Source of the DNA: Prevotella sp.
GTDB taxonomy: Bacteria; Bacteroidota; Bacteroidia; Bacteroidales; Dysgonomonadaceae
Direction of reading: 5' to 3'
Length of the DNA: 64,000 nucleotides
Assembly (NCBI GenBank): GCA_031285905.1
Contig: JAITVH010000139.1
Span: forward strand, 1 to 64,000
In this document: positions 45,494-52,914 of the stretch, one piece after another
Position numbering within the stretch: the first letter of the stretch is position 1
Layout: each line of letters opens with the position of its first letter
Notes under the pieces: generated by a model
The model's input: the letters and a program-made list of their open reading frames with translations, nothing else
What the model was told of the DNA's origin: nothing
The model's database searches: none
Program-made: the position numbers and the translations under genes

Positions 45494-46072
45494 TTACATT
45501 TCTATTTTCACACCCAGTAATTTATAAAATTCCCTCAAGATGGCAGGATGCCCCGGCCATGCAGGAGAAGTTGTCAGGTTACCATCAGTAATAGCTTCAG
45601 TGGCAGGTATATCTTTATAATTACCTCCGGCAAGCGTTACTTCCGACCCTACCGCTACATAACATGTCAACGTACGGTCTTTGACTACACCTGCTGCCGT
45701 CAAAATCTGAATACCATGGCAAATTGCCGCTACCGGTAAATTATTTTCAAAAAAATAGCGTGTATATTCCAACACTTTAGGATCGAGGCGGATATATTCC
45801 GGCGCACGTCCACCTGTAATATACAGTCCGTCATATTCTTCCAACTTTACCTTGTCAAAACTCTTATTCAATGTAAAGTTATGACCTCGCAGTTCTACAT
45901 ATGTCTGAAAACCGATAAAATCGTGAATAGCCGTTGCTATCTGATCCCCTGCTTTCTTTCCCGGACATACAACATCGACATTGAACCCCACACTACTAAG
46001 CGCCTGAAAAGGCACCATTAATTCGTAGTCTTCTACGAAATCGCCCGCAAGCATTAATATTCTCTTACTAAT
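45494..46072 (-). CDS. DJ-1/PfpI family protein
   Basis: Class I glutamine-amidotransferase-like protein of the DJ-1/PfpI type, with EYDGLYITGGRAPEYIR and the nucleophile elbow AAICHGIQIL. Activity could be chaperone, deglycase or peptidase; sequence does not decide. The first ATG is at 46054, but the family's first strand begins upstream in frame as SKRILMLAGDF, so an ATT start at 46072 is more likely. It lies between the cupin gene and the terminator-like hairpin. Confidence 0.88.
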   Translation of the reverse strand: MSKRILMLAGDFVEDYELMVPFQALSSVGFNVDVVCPGKKAGDQIATAIHDFIGFQTYVELRGHNFTLNKSFDKVKLEEYDGLYITGGRAPEYIRLDPKVLEYTRYFFENNLPVAAICHGIQILTAAGVVKDRTLTCYVAVGSEVTLAGGNYKDIPATEAITDGNLTTSPAWPGHPAILREFYKLLGVKIEM

Positions 46073-46176
46073 GATAAACAGATTTTAATGTCAAACAATC
46101 TATTAACTCCCATAAATGTAGTTATAATTGTTAAAATCTTATCTTATAATGAGTGAAAATAATCTAATGTTAGTTA

Positions 46177-46626
46177 TCAGACCTTTTCATATGTAGTGAT
46201 CACAAATATTACCAACGGTTCGTCACCCGTATTAATAATGGAATGATAGTTATTCTCACCGCTTATGGCTGTTACATTCCCTTTTTTCAGATTGAATTTC
46301 CGGGTGACAGTATCTTTTCCAATGCGCTCTATATATTCACCCTCGCCATGAACGATGACATAAAGCTCCTGTTCCCTTTTACTGTAATGCTCATGAAACC
46401 CTGCCTGATCACCTTTATTAAGCAATACCATATAAGTACCGATACGGTTGTTGACCAGTTCATCCTTCTCAAAAATAGAAAGCATATATACCACACCATT
46501 TCCATCATACATGGGATCGCGTTTTTCCACGTCTATCACCCCCCGTTGCGGTTTACCAAAAGGTGTAAGATTTATGTCTACATATCTGGACACGGTATCT
46601 ATCACCTGCTGTTTTTCCTGTTCCAT
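46177..46626 (-). CDS. Cupin domain protein
   Basis: A 149-residue single-domain cupin. It has the first cupin motif GFHEHYSKREQELYVIVHGEGEY-like with metal-binding His/Glu, and the second motif NNYHSIINTGDEPLVIFVI. The substrate is unknown. It starts 2 bp after the stop of the GNAT gene in the his cluster and is followed by a 104-bp gap. Confidence 0.85.
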   Translation of the reverse strand: MEQEKQQVIDTVSRYVDINLTPFGKPQRGVIDVEKRDPMYDGNGVVYMLSIFEKDELVNNRIGTYMVLLNKGDQAGFHEHYSKREQELYVIVHGEGEYIERIGKDTVTRKFNLKKGNVTAISGENNYHSIINTGDEPLVIFVITTYEKV

Positions 46627-46628
46627 TA

Positions 46629-47075
46629 CTATTCTTTATTTAGTTGTTTTTCCATTTTATAATGAGGCATTTCCACCTCCATAAATTCTTCTCCGATTAT
46701 CTTATAATCATATTTCTGATAAAAGCCGATGGCAACCTTGCGTGCATGGAGCACAATTTTATCAAACCCTTTATCAGATGCTACCAACTCTGCAAATTTC
46801 AGCATAGATTTTCCGAATCCTAACCCTTGGTCATTGTTATCTACAGCCATCTGACGAAGTTTGACTGTTTTTTCATCTTTAGCCGTAAGAATACAGCAAG
46901 CTGCAATCCTACGTGGACGAGGGGCTGATAACCCCAAAAGGATATCATTTTCGTCCTGTTTCAAGAATTCCTCCGAAAAGACAAGTCCTAGGGGGTCTCT
47001 TAATATCTTTTGACGCAATGTTACCATTTCGTCATAGGCCTTGCTTTTATACTCTATAACTACAGGGAATATCAT
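46629..47075 (-). CDS. GNAT family N-acetyltransferase (his cluster, copy 2)
   Basis: A 148-residue GNAT protein. The acetyl-CoA-binding region reads VKLRQMAVDNNDQGLGFGKSML (RxxGxG/A-type), followed by IVLHARKVAIGFYQKYDYKIIG. Its N terminus (RQKILRDPLG) resembles ElaA/YjcF-like GNATs. It overlaps the hisD stop by 4 bp. Substrate unknown. Confidence 0.88.
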   Translation of the reverse strand: MIFPVVIEYKSKAYDEMVTLRQKILRDPLGLVFSEEFLKQDENDILLGLSAPRPRRIAACCILTAKDEKTVKLRQMAVDNNDQGLGFGKSMLKFAELVASDKGFDKIVLHARKVAIGFYQKYDYKIIGEEFMEVEMPHYKMEKQLNKE

Positions 47076-48349
47076 TCTTTCAAGCGTAATGTTACAGCAT
47101 TTTTATGAGCAAACAATTCTTCATTTTCTGCCATTATTTCTATTGCAGTACCCAGATTTTGAATACCTTCTTTCGTAATCTCCTGAAAGGTTATCTTTTT
47201 GATAAAGCTATCTAAATTCACCCCACTATATGCTGTTGCATAACCATTAGTAGGTAGTGTATGATTCGTTCCGGAAGCATAATCACCTGCGCTCTCGGGT
47301 GTGTAATGTCCGAGAAAAACCGAGCCGGCATTAATTATCTTATTTGCAATATCCAGATAATTAGTAGTCTCTATAATAAGGTGTTCGGGTGCATATTGAT
47401 TTGTTATATCAATTATTTCCTGATCATCTTTCAATAGAATAAGTCTGCTATTTGCCAATGCTTTTTCGGCAATCTCCTGTCGGGGCAAAGCTTTTAGTTG
47501 TGTATCAATTTGTGCCACCACTTCCGAAATAAGCTTTTCATTAGTGGTAGTCAATATAACCTGGCTATCGGCTCCATGTTCTGCCTGAGAAAGAAGATCG
47601 GCAGCTATGAAAGCGGCATTTGCAGTTTCATCAGCTATCACCTGAACTTCAGACGGGCCGGCAGGCATATCGATAGCTACATCTCTGAGGCTTACTAATT
47701 GTTTGGCTGCCATTACATATTGGTTACCCGGGCCGAATATCTTATATACTTTTGGTATCGTTTCTGTTCCGTATGCCATTGCACCAATCGCCTGTATTCC
47801 TCCCGCTTTAAATATTTTACTTACTCCGGCTTCTTTTGCCGCGAAAAGTATAGCAGGATGAATTTTTCCTTCCTTATTCGGAGGTGAACAAAGTACTATC
47901 TCACTACATCCTGCAATTGCGGCAGGAATGGCGAGCATCAATACAGTAGAAAACAGGGGAGCTGTTCCTCCGGGGATATATAGTCCAACCTTCTCGATTG
48001 CCACTGCTTTTTGCCAACAGGTAACCCCTTTAGTCGTTTCAATTTTCTTAGTTTCAAATATCTGACTTTTATGAAAAGTTTCAATATTCTGCTTAGCAAC
48101 ACGGATGGCCGACTTTAAATCTTCAGAGACTAAATTTTCAGCTTCATTTATTTCTTCTTGTGTAACTACCAGAGATGCAAGTTTTACCTTGTCAAATTTT
48201 TCCCCATATTCAACAACCGCCTGATCTCCCCGATTTCTAATATCAGATAAGACGTTGTTTACTGTCTCATTCAGGGAAGATGTATCGATAACAGGCCGGG
48301 CTAAGATTTTTCCCCATTCGGAACGTTGCGGATATTTTATTATTTGCAT
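47072..48349 (-). CDS. hisD: Histidinol dehydrogenase
   Basis: A 425-residue enzyme that oxidises histidinol to histidine in two NAD steps. Family blocks: [83 protein letters not shown] and SGTNHTLPT. Length is normal. It sits between two GNAT genes, overlapping one by 4 bp and 6 bp from the other. Confidence 0.97.
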   Translation of the reverse strand: MQIIKYPQRSEWGKILARPVIDTSSLNETVNNVLSDIRNRGDQAVVEYGEKFDKVKLASLVVTQEEINEAENLVSEDLKSAIRVAKQNIETFHKSQIFETKKIETTKGVTCWQKAVAIEKVGLYIPGGTAPLFSTVLMLAIPAAIAGCSEIVLCSPPNKEGKIHPAILFAAKEAGVSKIFKAGGIQAIGAMAYGTETIPKVYKIFGPGNQYVMAAKQLVSLRDVAIDMPAGPSEVQVIADETANAAFIAADLLSQAEHGADSQVILTTTNEKLISEVVAQIDTQLKALPRQEIAEKALANSRLILLKDDQEIIDITNQYAPEHLIIETTNYLDIANKIINAGSVFLGHYTPESAGDYASGTNHTLPTNGYATAYSGVNLDSFIKKITFQEITKEGIQNLGTAIEIMAENEELFAHKNAVTLRLKE

Positions 48350-48355
48350 AATCTA

Positions 48356-48883
48356 CTATTTATCATATTCTCTCTTGAGCAGGCTGTAAACCGTAATATC
48401 AGTATAAACTCCATCGACAAGAAGTTCCCCATCCCTTTCAATTCCTTCAAATTGAAATCCCAGTTTTTCAGGAATTCGTTTACTCTTATTATTGTCTACA
48501 GCGACCTTAATCTGTATGCGGTTTATATCCATTTCATTGAAGGCATAGTCCACCAGTTTCTGTACTGATTGGATCATTATCTCTTTGCCCTGTACATATT
48601 GGGATAACCAGTATCCTATTTCAGTCTTTTTATTTGTGGTATCGGTATCTTTAAAACCAACCAATCCTACAAACTCATCTTTATAATAAATTGTAAATTG
48701 CTGATCTTCTGTTTGCAGAACATGGTTCACGAAACTGGCTGTATCCTCTTCTTCATGGGTAGAGTCTACAAACGGTAACCATTCCCGCAAATATTCCCTT
48801 TCACTATTCAGAGTGTTGAAGATCTTGAAAATATCGTCAACGGATAAAGGGTATAAAACTATATCGTCTGAAACCTGTATCAT
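48356..48883 (-). CDS. GNAT family N-acetyltransferase, RimJ/RimL type (his cluster, copy 1)
   Basis: A 175-residue acetyltransferase of the RimL group: LREWLPFVDSTHEEEDT, GLVGFKDTDTTNKKTEIGYWLS, QGKEIMIQSVQKLVDYAF and the C-terminal NKSKRIPEKLGFQFEG. It overlaps hisG by 4 bp. Targets in this family are protein N termini or small amines; nothing here selects among them. Confidence 0.9.
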   Translation of the reverse strand: MIQVSDDIVLYPLSVDDIFKIFNTLNSEREYLREWLPFVDSTHEEEDTASFVNHVLQTEDQQFTIYYKDEFVGLVGFKDTDTTNKKTEIGYWLSQYVQGKEIMIQSVQKLVDYAFNEMDINRIQIKVAVDNNKSKRIPEKLGFQFEGIERDGELLVDGVYTDITVYSLLKREYDK

Positions 48884-49734
48884 AATATCATTTTTTCTAT
48901 CGGTAGCACAATAATTCCTTCTGCACCAAGAGCTTTCAGTTTACTAATCACTTCCCAAAAACGTTTATCATCGACAACCGATTGCACCGAACACCACCCT
49001 GTTGTTGCCAATGGTGTTACTGTCGGGCTACGCATTCCGGGAAGGATGTCGATAATTTCATCAATTTTGTCATGGGGTGCATTCAATAGTACATATTTTT
49101 TATCAATAGCTGTCTGAACCGCTTCGATACGGAATATCAGTTCATTTAGTATATCTTTTTTCTCTTGAGATAAGTTTTTGTTAGCTATCAGCAATGCTTC
49201 AGATTGCATCACAATTTCCACTTCTTTCAGACGGTTGCTCACAAGCGTACCCCCAGAACTTACAATATCAAAGATGGCATCTGCTAGTCCGATACTAGGA
49301 GATATTTCGACAGAGCCGCTGATAATATGTATCTCTGAATTTATTCCTTGTTCATCCAGATACTTATTGAGGATGTGAGGATAAGAAGTCGCAATCTTTT
49401 TGCCTTCAAACCATTTTACACTTTCATACGCTTCATCTTTGGGAATGGCCAATGACAAACGGCATTTGCTAAAGCCAAGGCGCTTGATAATATCGGCAGC
49501 CTCATTCTTTTCCACAAATTCATTTTCGCCTACAACACCCACATCTGCAACACCTGTGGCAACTGCCTGTGGAATATCATCATCACGAAGAAAAAGGATT
49601 TCTACGGGAAAACCTTTGGCAGGGATAAGTAGCGTTCTTTTAATATTATTAAGCTTTATACCTGCCTCTTTCAGAAGCTCCATCGTCTCTTCAAATAAAC
49701 GTCCTTTGGACTGAACTGCGATTCTTAAAACCAT
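48880..49734 (-). CDS. hisG: ATP phosphoribosyltransferase, long form
   Basis: First enzyme of histidine synthesis. Residues from 49734 read MVLRIAVQSKGRLFEET, the usual start; an ATG 12 codons upstream (49770) is in frame but lies against the terminator stem. Family motifs: VGVVGENEFVE, ISGSVEISPSIGLADAIFDIVSSGGTL. It has the C-terminal regulatory ACT-like domain (APHDKIDEIIDILPGMRSPTV), hence the long, HisZ-independent form that is inhibited by histidine. Preceded by a his leader attenuator. Confidence 0.96.
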   Translation of the reverse strand: MVLRIAVQSKGRLFEETMELLKEAGIKLNNIKRTLLIPAKGFPVEILFLRDDDIPQAVATGVADVGVVGENEFVEKNEAADIIKRLGFSKCRLSLAIPKDEAYESVKWFEGKKIATSYPHILNKYLDEQGINSEIHIISGSVEISPSIGLADAIFDIVSSGGTLVSNRLKEVEIVMQSEALLIANKNLSQEKKDILNELIFRIEAVQTAIDKKYVLLNAPHDKIDEIIDILPGMRSPTVTPLATTGWCSVQSVVDDKRFWEVISKLKALGAEGIIVLPIEKMIL

Positions 49735-49770
49735 CTTATATGTATTATTTATATTAATTCCTTTAAACAA

Positions 49771-49800
49771 AAAGAGCTTACCCGATCAGGTAAGCTCTTT
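49771..49800 (-). terminator. his operon attenuator terminator
   Basis: A 12-bp perfect stem (AAAGAGCTTACC / GGTAAGCTCTTT, 6-nt loop) with TTTTTGTTT following on the minus strand, 37 nt before the hisG ATG. Its 5' arm can instead pair with the AGGTAAGT segment (49836-49843) at the leader-peptide stop, the arrangement expected for transcription attenuation. Confidence 0.85.
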
Positions 49801-49835
49801 TTATATCTTTTGTCAACATCATACCAAGATATGTT

Positions 49836-49843
49836 ACTTACCT
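49836..49843 (-). promoter_or_regulatory. his attenuator antiterminator segment
   Basis: Minus-strand AGGTAAGT overlaps the leader-peptide stop codon and is complementary (7 pairs plus one G-U) to GCTTACCT of the terminator 5' arm. It would be free when the ribosome stalls on the His codons. Confidence 0.65.
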
Positions 49844-49887
49844 TATGGAAGTAATAACAAATGGTTATGATGATGTTTATTGTTCAT
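49843..49887 (-). CDS. his operon leader peptide
   Basis: MNNKHHHNHLLLLP then TAA: 14 residues of which four of five consecutive codons are His. It lies 22 nt after the -7 promoter box and 43 nt before the attenuator terminator. Uncharged tRNA(His) would stall ribosomes here, allow the antiterminator to form, and let transcription pass into hisG. No database entry is claimed; the assignment rests on His content, position and the mutually exclusive hairpins. Confidence 0.85.
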   Translation of the reverse strand: MNNKHHHNHLLLLP

Positions 49888-49908
49888 AATTGTTCTTTAA
49901 TCCGGAAA

Positions 49909-49939
49909 CAAAAATACGTACATTTTATATATCTGCAAA
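49909..49939 (-). promoter_or_regulatory. his operon promoter
   Basis: On the minus strand: TTTG (49936-49939), exactly 19 nt, then TATTTTTG (49909-49916). This is a full match to the Bacteroidota consensus TTTG-N19-TAnnTTTG. Transcription would begin near 49902, 15 nt before the leader peptide. Confidence 0.75.
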
Positions 49940-49959
49940 CTTTTTACAAACTTTTTCTG

Positions 49960-50472
49960 CTATTGTCTGCGATTTTGCCTTTGACGATCCGGTTGTCCCT
50001 GATCCTTTCTTTCCTGATGCTTTTTGAGCATTTCCTCTTTAAACTTCAGGTCTGCGCTTCTGTATTTCTCTATCTTTTGAGCCGGCAAAACTTCTGCAAA
50101 TTTCTTGAAATACTCTATTTGTAAATCGGCTTCCTTTTTATTGGCTTCCAGGTTCAAATCGGTCATTTTCTTGTAATCTGCCTCCGTTTTGTTTTCTTTA
50201 CGCTTTATCTCCCAAGTCTTATGGCGGGTATCACGGTTTACTTCAAACTTTTTCTCCATAAATTCAAACTCGAGCGGCAGAAAAGCTTTTGCTTCAGCAT
50301 CAGTAAGATTCAACTCCTTTATCAGAAAATCACCTTTTTCTTTTCTCATAGCTTCCATATCGAAACCTCCTCTTTCGGGGTTTCCCTGTCTGCCATTCGG
50401 CCTATTTTGAGCATCCACAGAAAACGACACACATACTAAAAAGATTAATATGAGGATGTTTTTGAATTTCAT
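49960..50472 (-). CDS. Secreted Spy/CpxP-like or DUF4890-like protein
   Basis: A 170-residue exported protein (signal peptide ending VDAQ near 22). The mature region is helical and highly charged, with an LTDAEAKAFLPLEFEF segment resembling LTxxQ-type Spy/CpxP sensors, ending in a Lys/Arg/Gln-rich tail. It follows an ECF sigma and a small membrane protein gene on the same strand, so an envelope-stress role is plausible (inference). Confidence 0.7.
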   Translation of the reverse strand: MKFKNILILIFLVCVSFSVDAQNRPNGRQGNPERGGFDMEAMRKEKGDFLIKELNLTDAEAKAFLPLEFEFMEKKFEVNRDTRHKTWEIKRKENKTEADYKKMTDLNLEANKKEADLQIEYFKKFAEVLPAQKIEKYRSADLKFKEEMLKKHQERKDQGQPDRQRQNRRQ

Positions 50473-50495
50473 ATTACACTATACTTTAGATTAAT

Positions 50496-50855
50496 TTAAT
50501 TACTATTGTCACTATATAACATCTCCATGTACTTAGCATTAGACACCTCGTCTTCCAGAAACAGGTAATAATCATCCTCCAATGAGGAAGCTGTCATTGC
50601 CGATTCTGTCTGATCTATCGCTGTTAACGGATCGGATGAAGTATCCTGCTGCCTTAATATACCTGTCATGAAGAGTATTCCGCAGAATGCTGCAGCTATA
50701 GCAGTCCATGGAACAATCTTCTTCCATAATGGGACAATCTTCACTTCTTGTATTTCTTCTTTAGGAAGCTTGCTCATTATCTCAGCGTTAAGATTCTCGA
50801 AATAATTTTCGGGAACCTTGAACGGATTCTTGTTTTTATCAAATTTATCCAACAT
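50496..50855 (-). CDS. Small single-pass membrane protein, possible anti-sigma factor
   Basis: A 119-residue protein. The cytoplasmic N-terminal part (NPFKVPENYFENLNAEIMSKLP) is followed by one membrane helix (about 47-67, IVPWTAIAAAFCGILFMTGI) and a short acidic outside tail. It lies 56 bp after the ECF sigma gene, the usual position of an anti-sigma factor in Bacteroidota. No zinc-binding anti-sigma motif (HxxxCxxC) is visible. Confidence 0.65.
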   Translation of the reverse strand: MLDKFDKNKNPFKVPENYFENLNAEIMSKLPKEEIQEVKIVPLWKKIVPWTAIAAAFCGILFMTGILRQQDTSSDPLTAIDQTESAMTASSLEDDYYLFLEDEVSNAKYMEMLYSDNSN

Positions 50856-50911
50856 AACTACTTCTTTTAAAACTCTATCTGTAAATATAGACTAAAAAAA
50901 TGTGATTTGGT

Positions 50912-51463
50912 TTAATCCCTAGCAGATAAAAAATCTTCTATCTTTTTTACTGCGTGATGGTAAGAGGCTTTGAGCGCTCCCACAGAAGTTTCGAGGATTT
51001 CGGAAATATCCTCATATTTCATTTCATCGAAATACCTCATATTGAATACAATACGCTGTTTTTCGGGTAGGATAAGCACTGCTTTTTGCAGTAATAACTG
51101 AGCCTCATCCCCATCGAAATATTCATCACTTTCGAGCCGCGAAACCAGAAATGTATCGGCATCGTCAATGGATATATTATTTTGTGTACGCTGCTTATTC
51201 AGAAATGTTATTGATTCATTTACTGCAATGCGGTACAACCATGTGGAAAGCTTGGAGTCGCCTCTGAAACTGTCTATACTCGTCCATACTTTAATAAACG
51301 TATTTTGAAGAACATCGTTCGCATCATCATGAGTCAGTACGATTTTACGTATCTGCCAGTATAATGGTTCACTATATTCTTTCACAATATCAGAAAAAGC
51401 CTCATTTTTGGTATCAGGATTATGAAGCCTTTCTATTATATTATCTTCTGTCTCTTTCAACAC
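50912..51463 (-). CDS. ECF-type RNA polymerase sigma factor
   Basis: A 183-residue sigma-70 family protein. Region 2 has DANDVLQNTFIKVWTSIDSFRGDSKLSTWLYRIAVNESI (about 47-85), and region 4 has LPEKQRIVFNMRYFDEMKYEDISEIL followed by SVGALKASYHHAVKKI (helix-turn-helix). It would direct RNA polymerase to an envelope-related regulon. It starts 15 bp after the TPR gene stop and is followed by the small membrane protein and Spy-like genes. Confidence 0.94.
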   Translation of the reverse strand: MLKETEDNIIERLHNPDTKNEAFSDIVKEYSEPLYWQIRKIVLTHDDANDVLQNTFIKVWTSIDSFRGDSKLSTWLYRIAVNESITFLNKQRTQNNISIDDADTFLVSRLESDEYFDGDEAQLLLQKAVLILPEKQRIVFNMRYFDEMKYEDISEILETSVGALKASYHHAVKKIEDFLSARD

Positions 51464-51478
51464 TTCATTTATTATTAA

Positions 51479-52546
51479 TTACTGAGCAGAATCAACATCT
51501 TCTTCTGTTCCAAGTTCAGACTCATCGTCCCAATAGGCATCCTCTTCTTCTAAAGACGGGCTCTGTCCATGTTCGAACCACTCGATAAAATGATCGACCT
51601 GAGTTTTGTTATTTTCCCACCACGAAAGCGATGCCGGAAAATATGAAACACTCACATAACGGCAATAAGTTTCGAAATGCCCTGAACCTAATATCTCCTC
51701 ATAGGTTGGAACGAAAAAATACCATAACAGTCCATTCAGTGAATCATTTTCCATCTGGGACATTGTATGAAAAATAGCTTTGGAAGCTTCTTCAAAAAAG
51801 GTATATTTCGATATATCATCGGTAGCTCCGGTTTTCTTTGTCTGTATCAAATCATAGATACGCTTACGGTCAACCCCTTCTTCCGGGTTCAATTTTTCAG
51901 ACCCAGCATCTACTTTAGTATTTATCAGATCAAACATTTCACCAAAGGCTTCTTTTGCTCTTTCCGTGTTTGGTTCGAGCAAGAGAAAAAAGTGAAAAGC
52001 ATAAAAGCTTTGTACCCAGCGTTCCATATCGTTGAGGGCATAGGCATAAAGCAGAAATGCGCTGGAATGCGTAGCGTCTATCTCAATTGCTTTGCGCAAA
52101 TGCTGAATAGCCATTTTATTGTCTTTGTTGTTGAAATAGCATAATCCGAGGTTAAAGTGTAACAGATACTGCCCACCACATTTATCCAGGGCTTCATTCA
52201 ATAGCCTGATAGCATCCGGCATCTTTCTTTGACTAGCTAAAGCTGTACTCTTCACAATATATGCATCCATCAAAAGCGCCTGAAAATTAGAGGAAATGAT
52301 TCTTTCGCTGTATCTGATAGCTTTATCGTAATCTTTGAGATGGAGATACGACAATGACATCTCATACATGGCCGACATAGAAGACGGGTTTACCTTCAAG
52401 GCTTCCTCATATAATGTAATCGCGTCTTTATATTTACCTCTGTCATGCAATGTTACCCCTTGTTTGATCAGTTTTTCGGAAGAGGGTTGTGCATATATTG
52501 TTAAAGTTGTGAATAAAAAAAACAGTATAGTCAAGACTTTTCTCAT
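51479..52546 (-). CDS. Exported TPR repeat protein
   Basis: A 355-residue protein with a signal peptide (ending IYAQ near 20) and several TPR units over about 25-200 (GVTLHDRGKYKDAITLYEEA; MYEMSLSYLHLKDYDKAIRYS; HFNLGLCYFNNKDNKMAIQHL). The C-terminal half has no recognised domain and ends in an acidic tail (EEEDAYWDDESELGTEED). First gene before the ECF sigma factor; likely same transcript. Confidence 0.85.
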   Translation of the reverse strand: MRKVLTILFFLFTTLTIYAQPSSEKLIKQGVTLHDRGKYKDAITLYEEALKVNPSSMSAMYEMSLSYLHLKDYDKAIRYSERIISSNFQALLMDAYIVKSTALASQRKMPDAIRLLNEALDKCGGQYLLHFNLGLCYFNNKDNKMAIQHLRKAIEIDATHSSAFLLYAYALNDMERWVQSFYAFHFFLLLEPNTERAKEAFGEMFDLINTKVDAGSEKLNPEEGVDRKRIYDLIQTKKTGATDDISKYTFFEEASKAIFHTMSQMENDSLNGLLWYFFVPTYEEILGSGHFETYCRYVSVSYFPASLSWWENNKTQVDHFIEWFEHGQSPSLEEEDAYWDDESELGTEEDVDSAQ

Positions 52547-52568
52547 GCAAATTATAGTTTTTGAAATA

Positions 52569-52576
52569 CAAAAGTA
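52569..52576 (-). promoter_or_regulatory. Putative -7 promoter box for TPR-sigma operon
   Basis: Minus-strand TACTTTTG fits TAnnTTTG, 22 bp upstream of the TPR gene ATG. No -33 TTTG at standard spacing. Confidence 0.45.
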
Positions 52577-52679
52577 AGAAAATCCTTTAAGATTAGACTT
52601 CTTCCCGAGATTCTTAGACTTTTTTTACTATAGAAAGGTTTAAAATTATAGAGGAAGAAGAAACAATATCTGTTTCTGT

Positions 52680-52740
52680 TGTAAGGGCAAATTATCATCC
52701 GCCCGCTGATTATTCGGGCGAAAGATATTTCGCCCCTACA
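52680..52740. repeat. 61-bp MITE/REP-like palindromic element
   Basis: Terminal inverted repeats TGTAAGGGC ... GCCCCTACA (one mismatch) enclose two hairpins, CGCCCG/CGGGCG and GGGCGAAA/TTTCGCCC. It lies in the 368-bp gap between the TPR gene and aconitase, which holds no gene. Its local GC is well above the surroundings, suggesting an inserted repeat. Confidence 0.6.
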
Positions 52741-52862
52741 GTTTCTCCCAATAAAAATAATAGTATGTATTAAATTTAGGAATCATACTCCTCTTTAAAT
52801 AAAAAGCATCTATATGAAATAGTATTTCCAGATAACTGATATGCAGCTATTGATTATTTTTA

Positions 52863-52870
52863 TACTTTTG
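52863..52870 (+). promoter_or_regulatory. Putative -7 promoter box for aconitase
   Basis: TACTTTTG fits TAnnTTTG, 44 bp upstream of the ATG; no clear -33 TTTG. Confidence 0.45.
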
Positions 52871-52914
52871 TTAGGTTTGGAGATCATTTAACTAAAAAAA
52901 TCCTCTGTATAGAT

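Noticed and set aside
49861..50124. Plus-strand 87-codon frame over the his leader
   Set aside because: It is antisense to the his leader peptide, promoter and the Spy-like gene; its hydrophobic runs are the complement of those sequences.
52680..52740. CRISPR-like repeat
   Set aside because: It is a single palindromic element, not a series of equal repeats and spacers; no cas genes are present. No CRISPR array was seen anywhere in the window.
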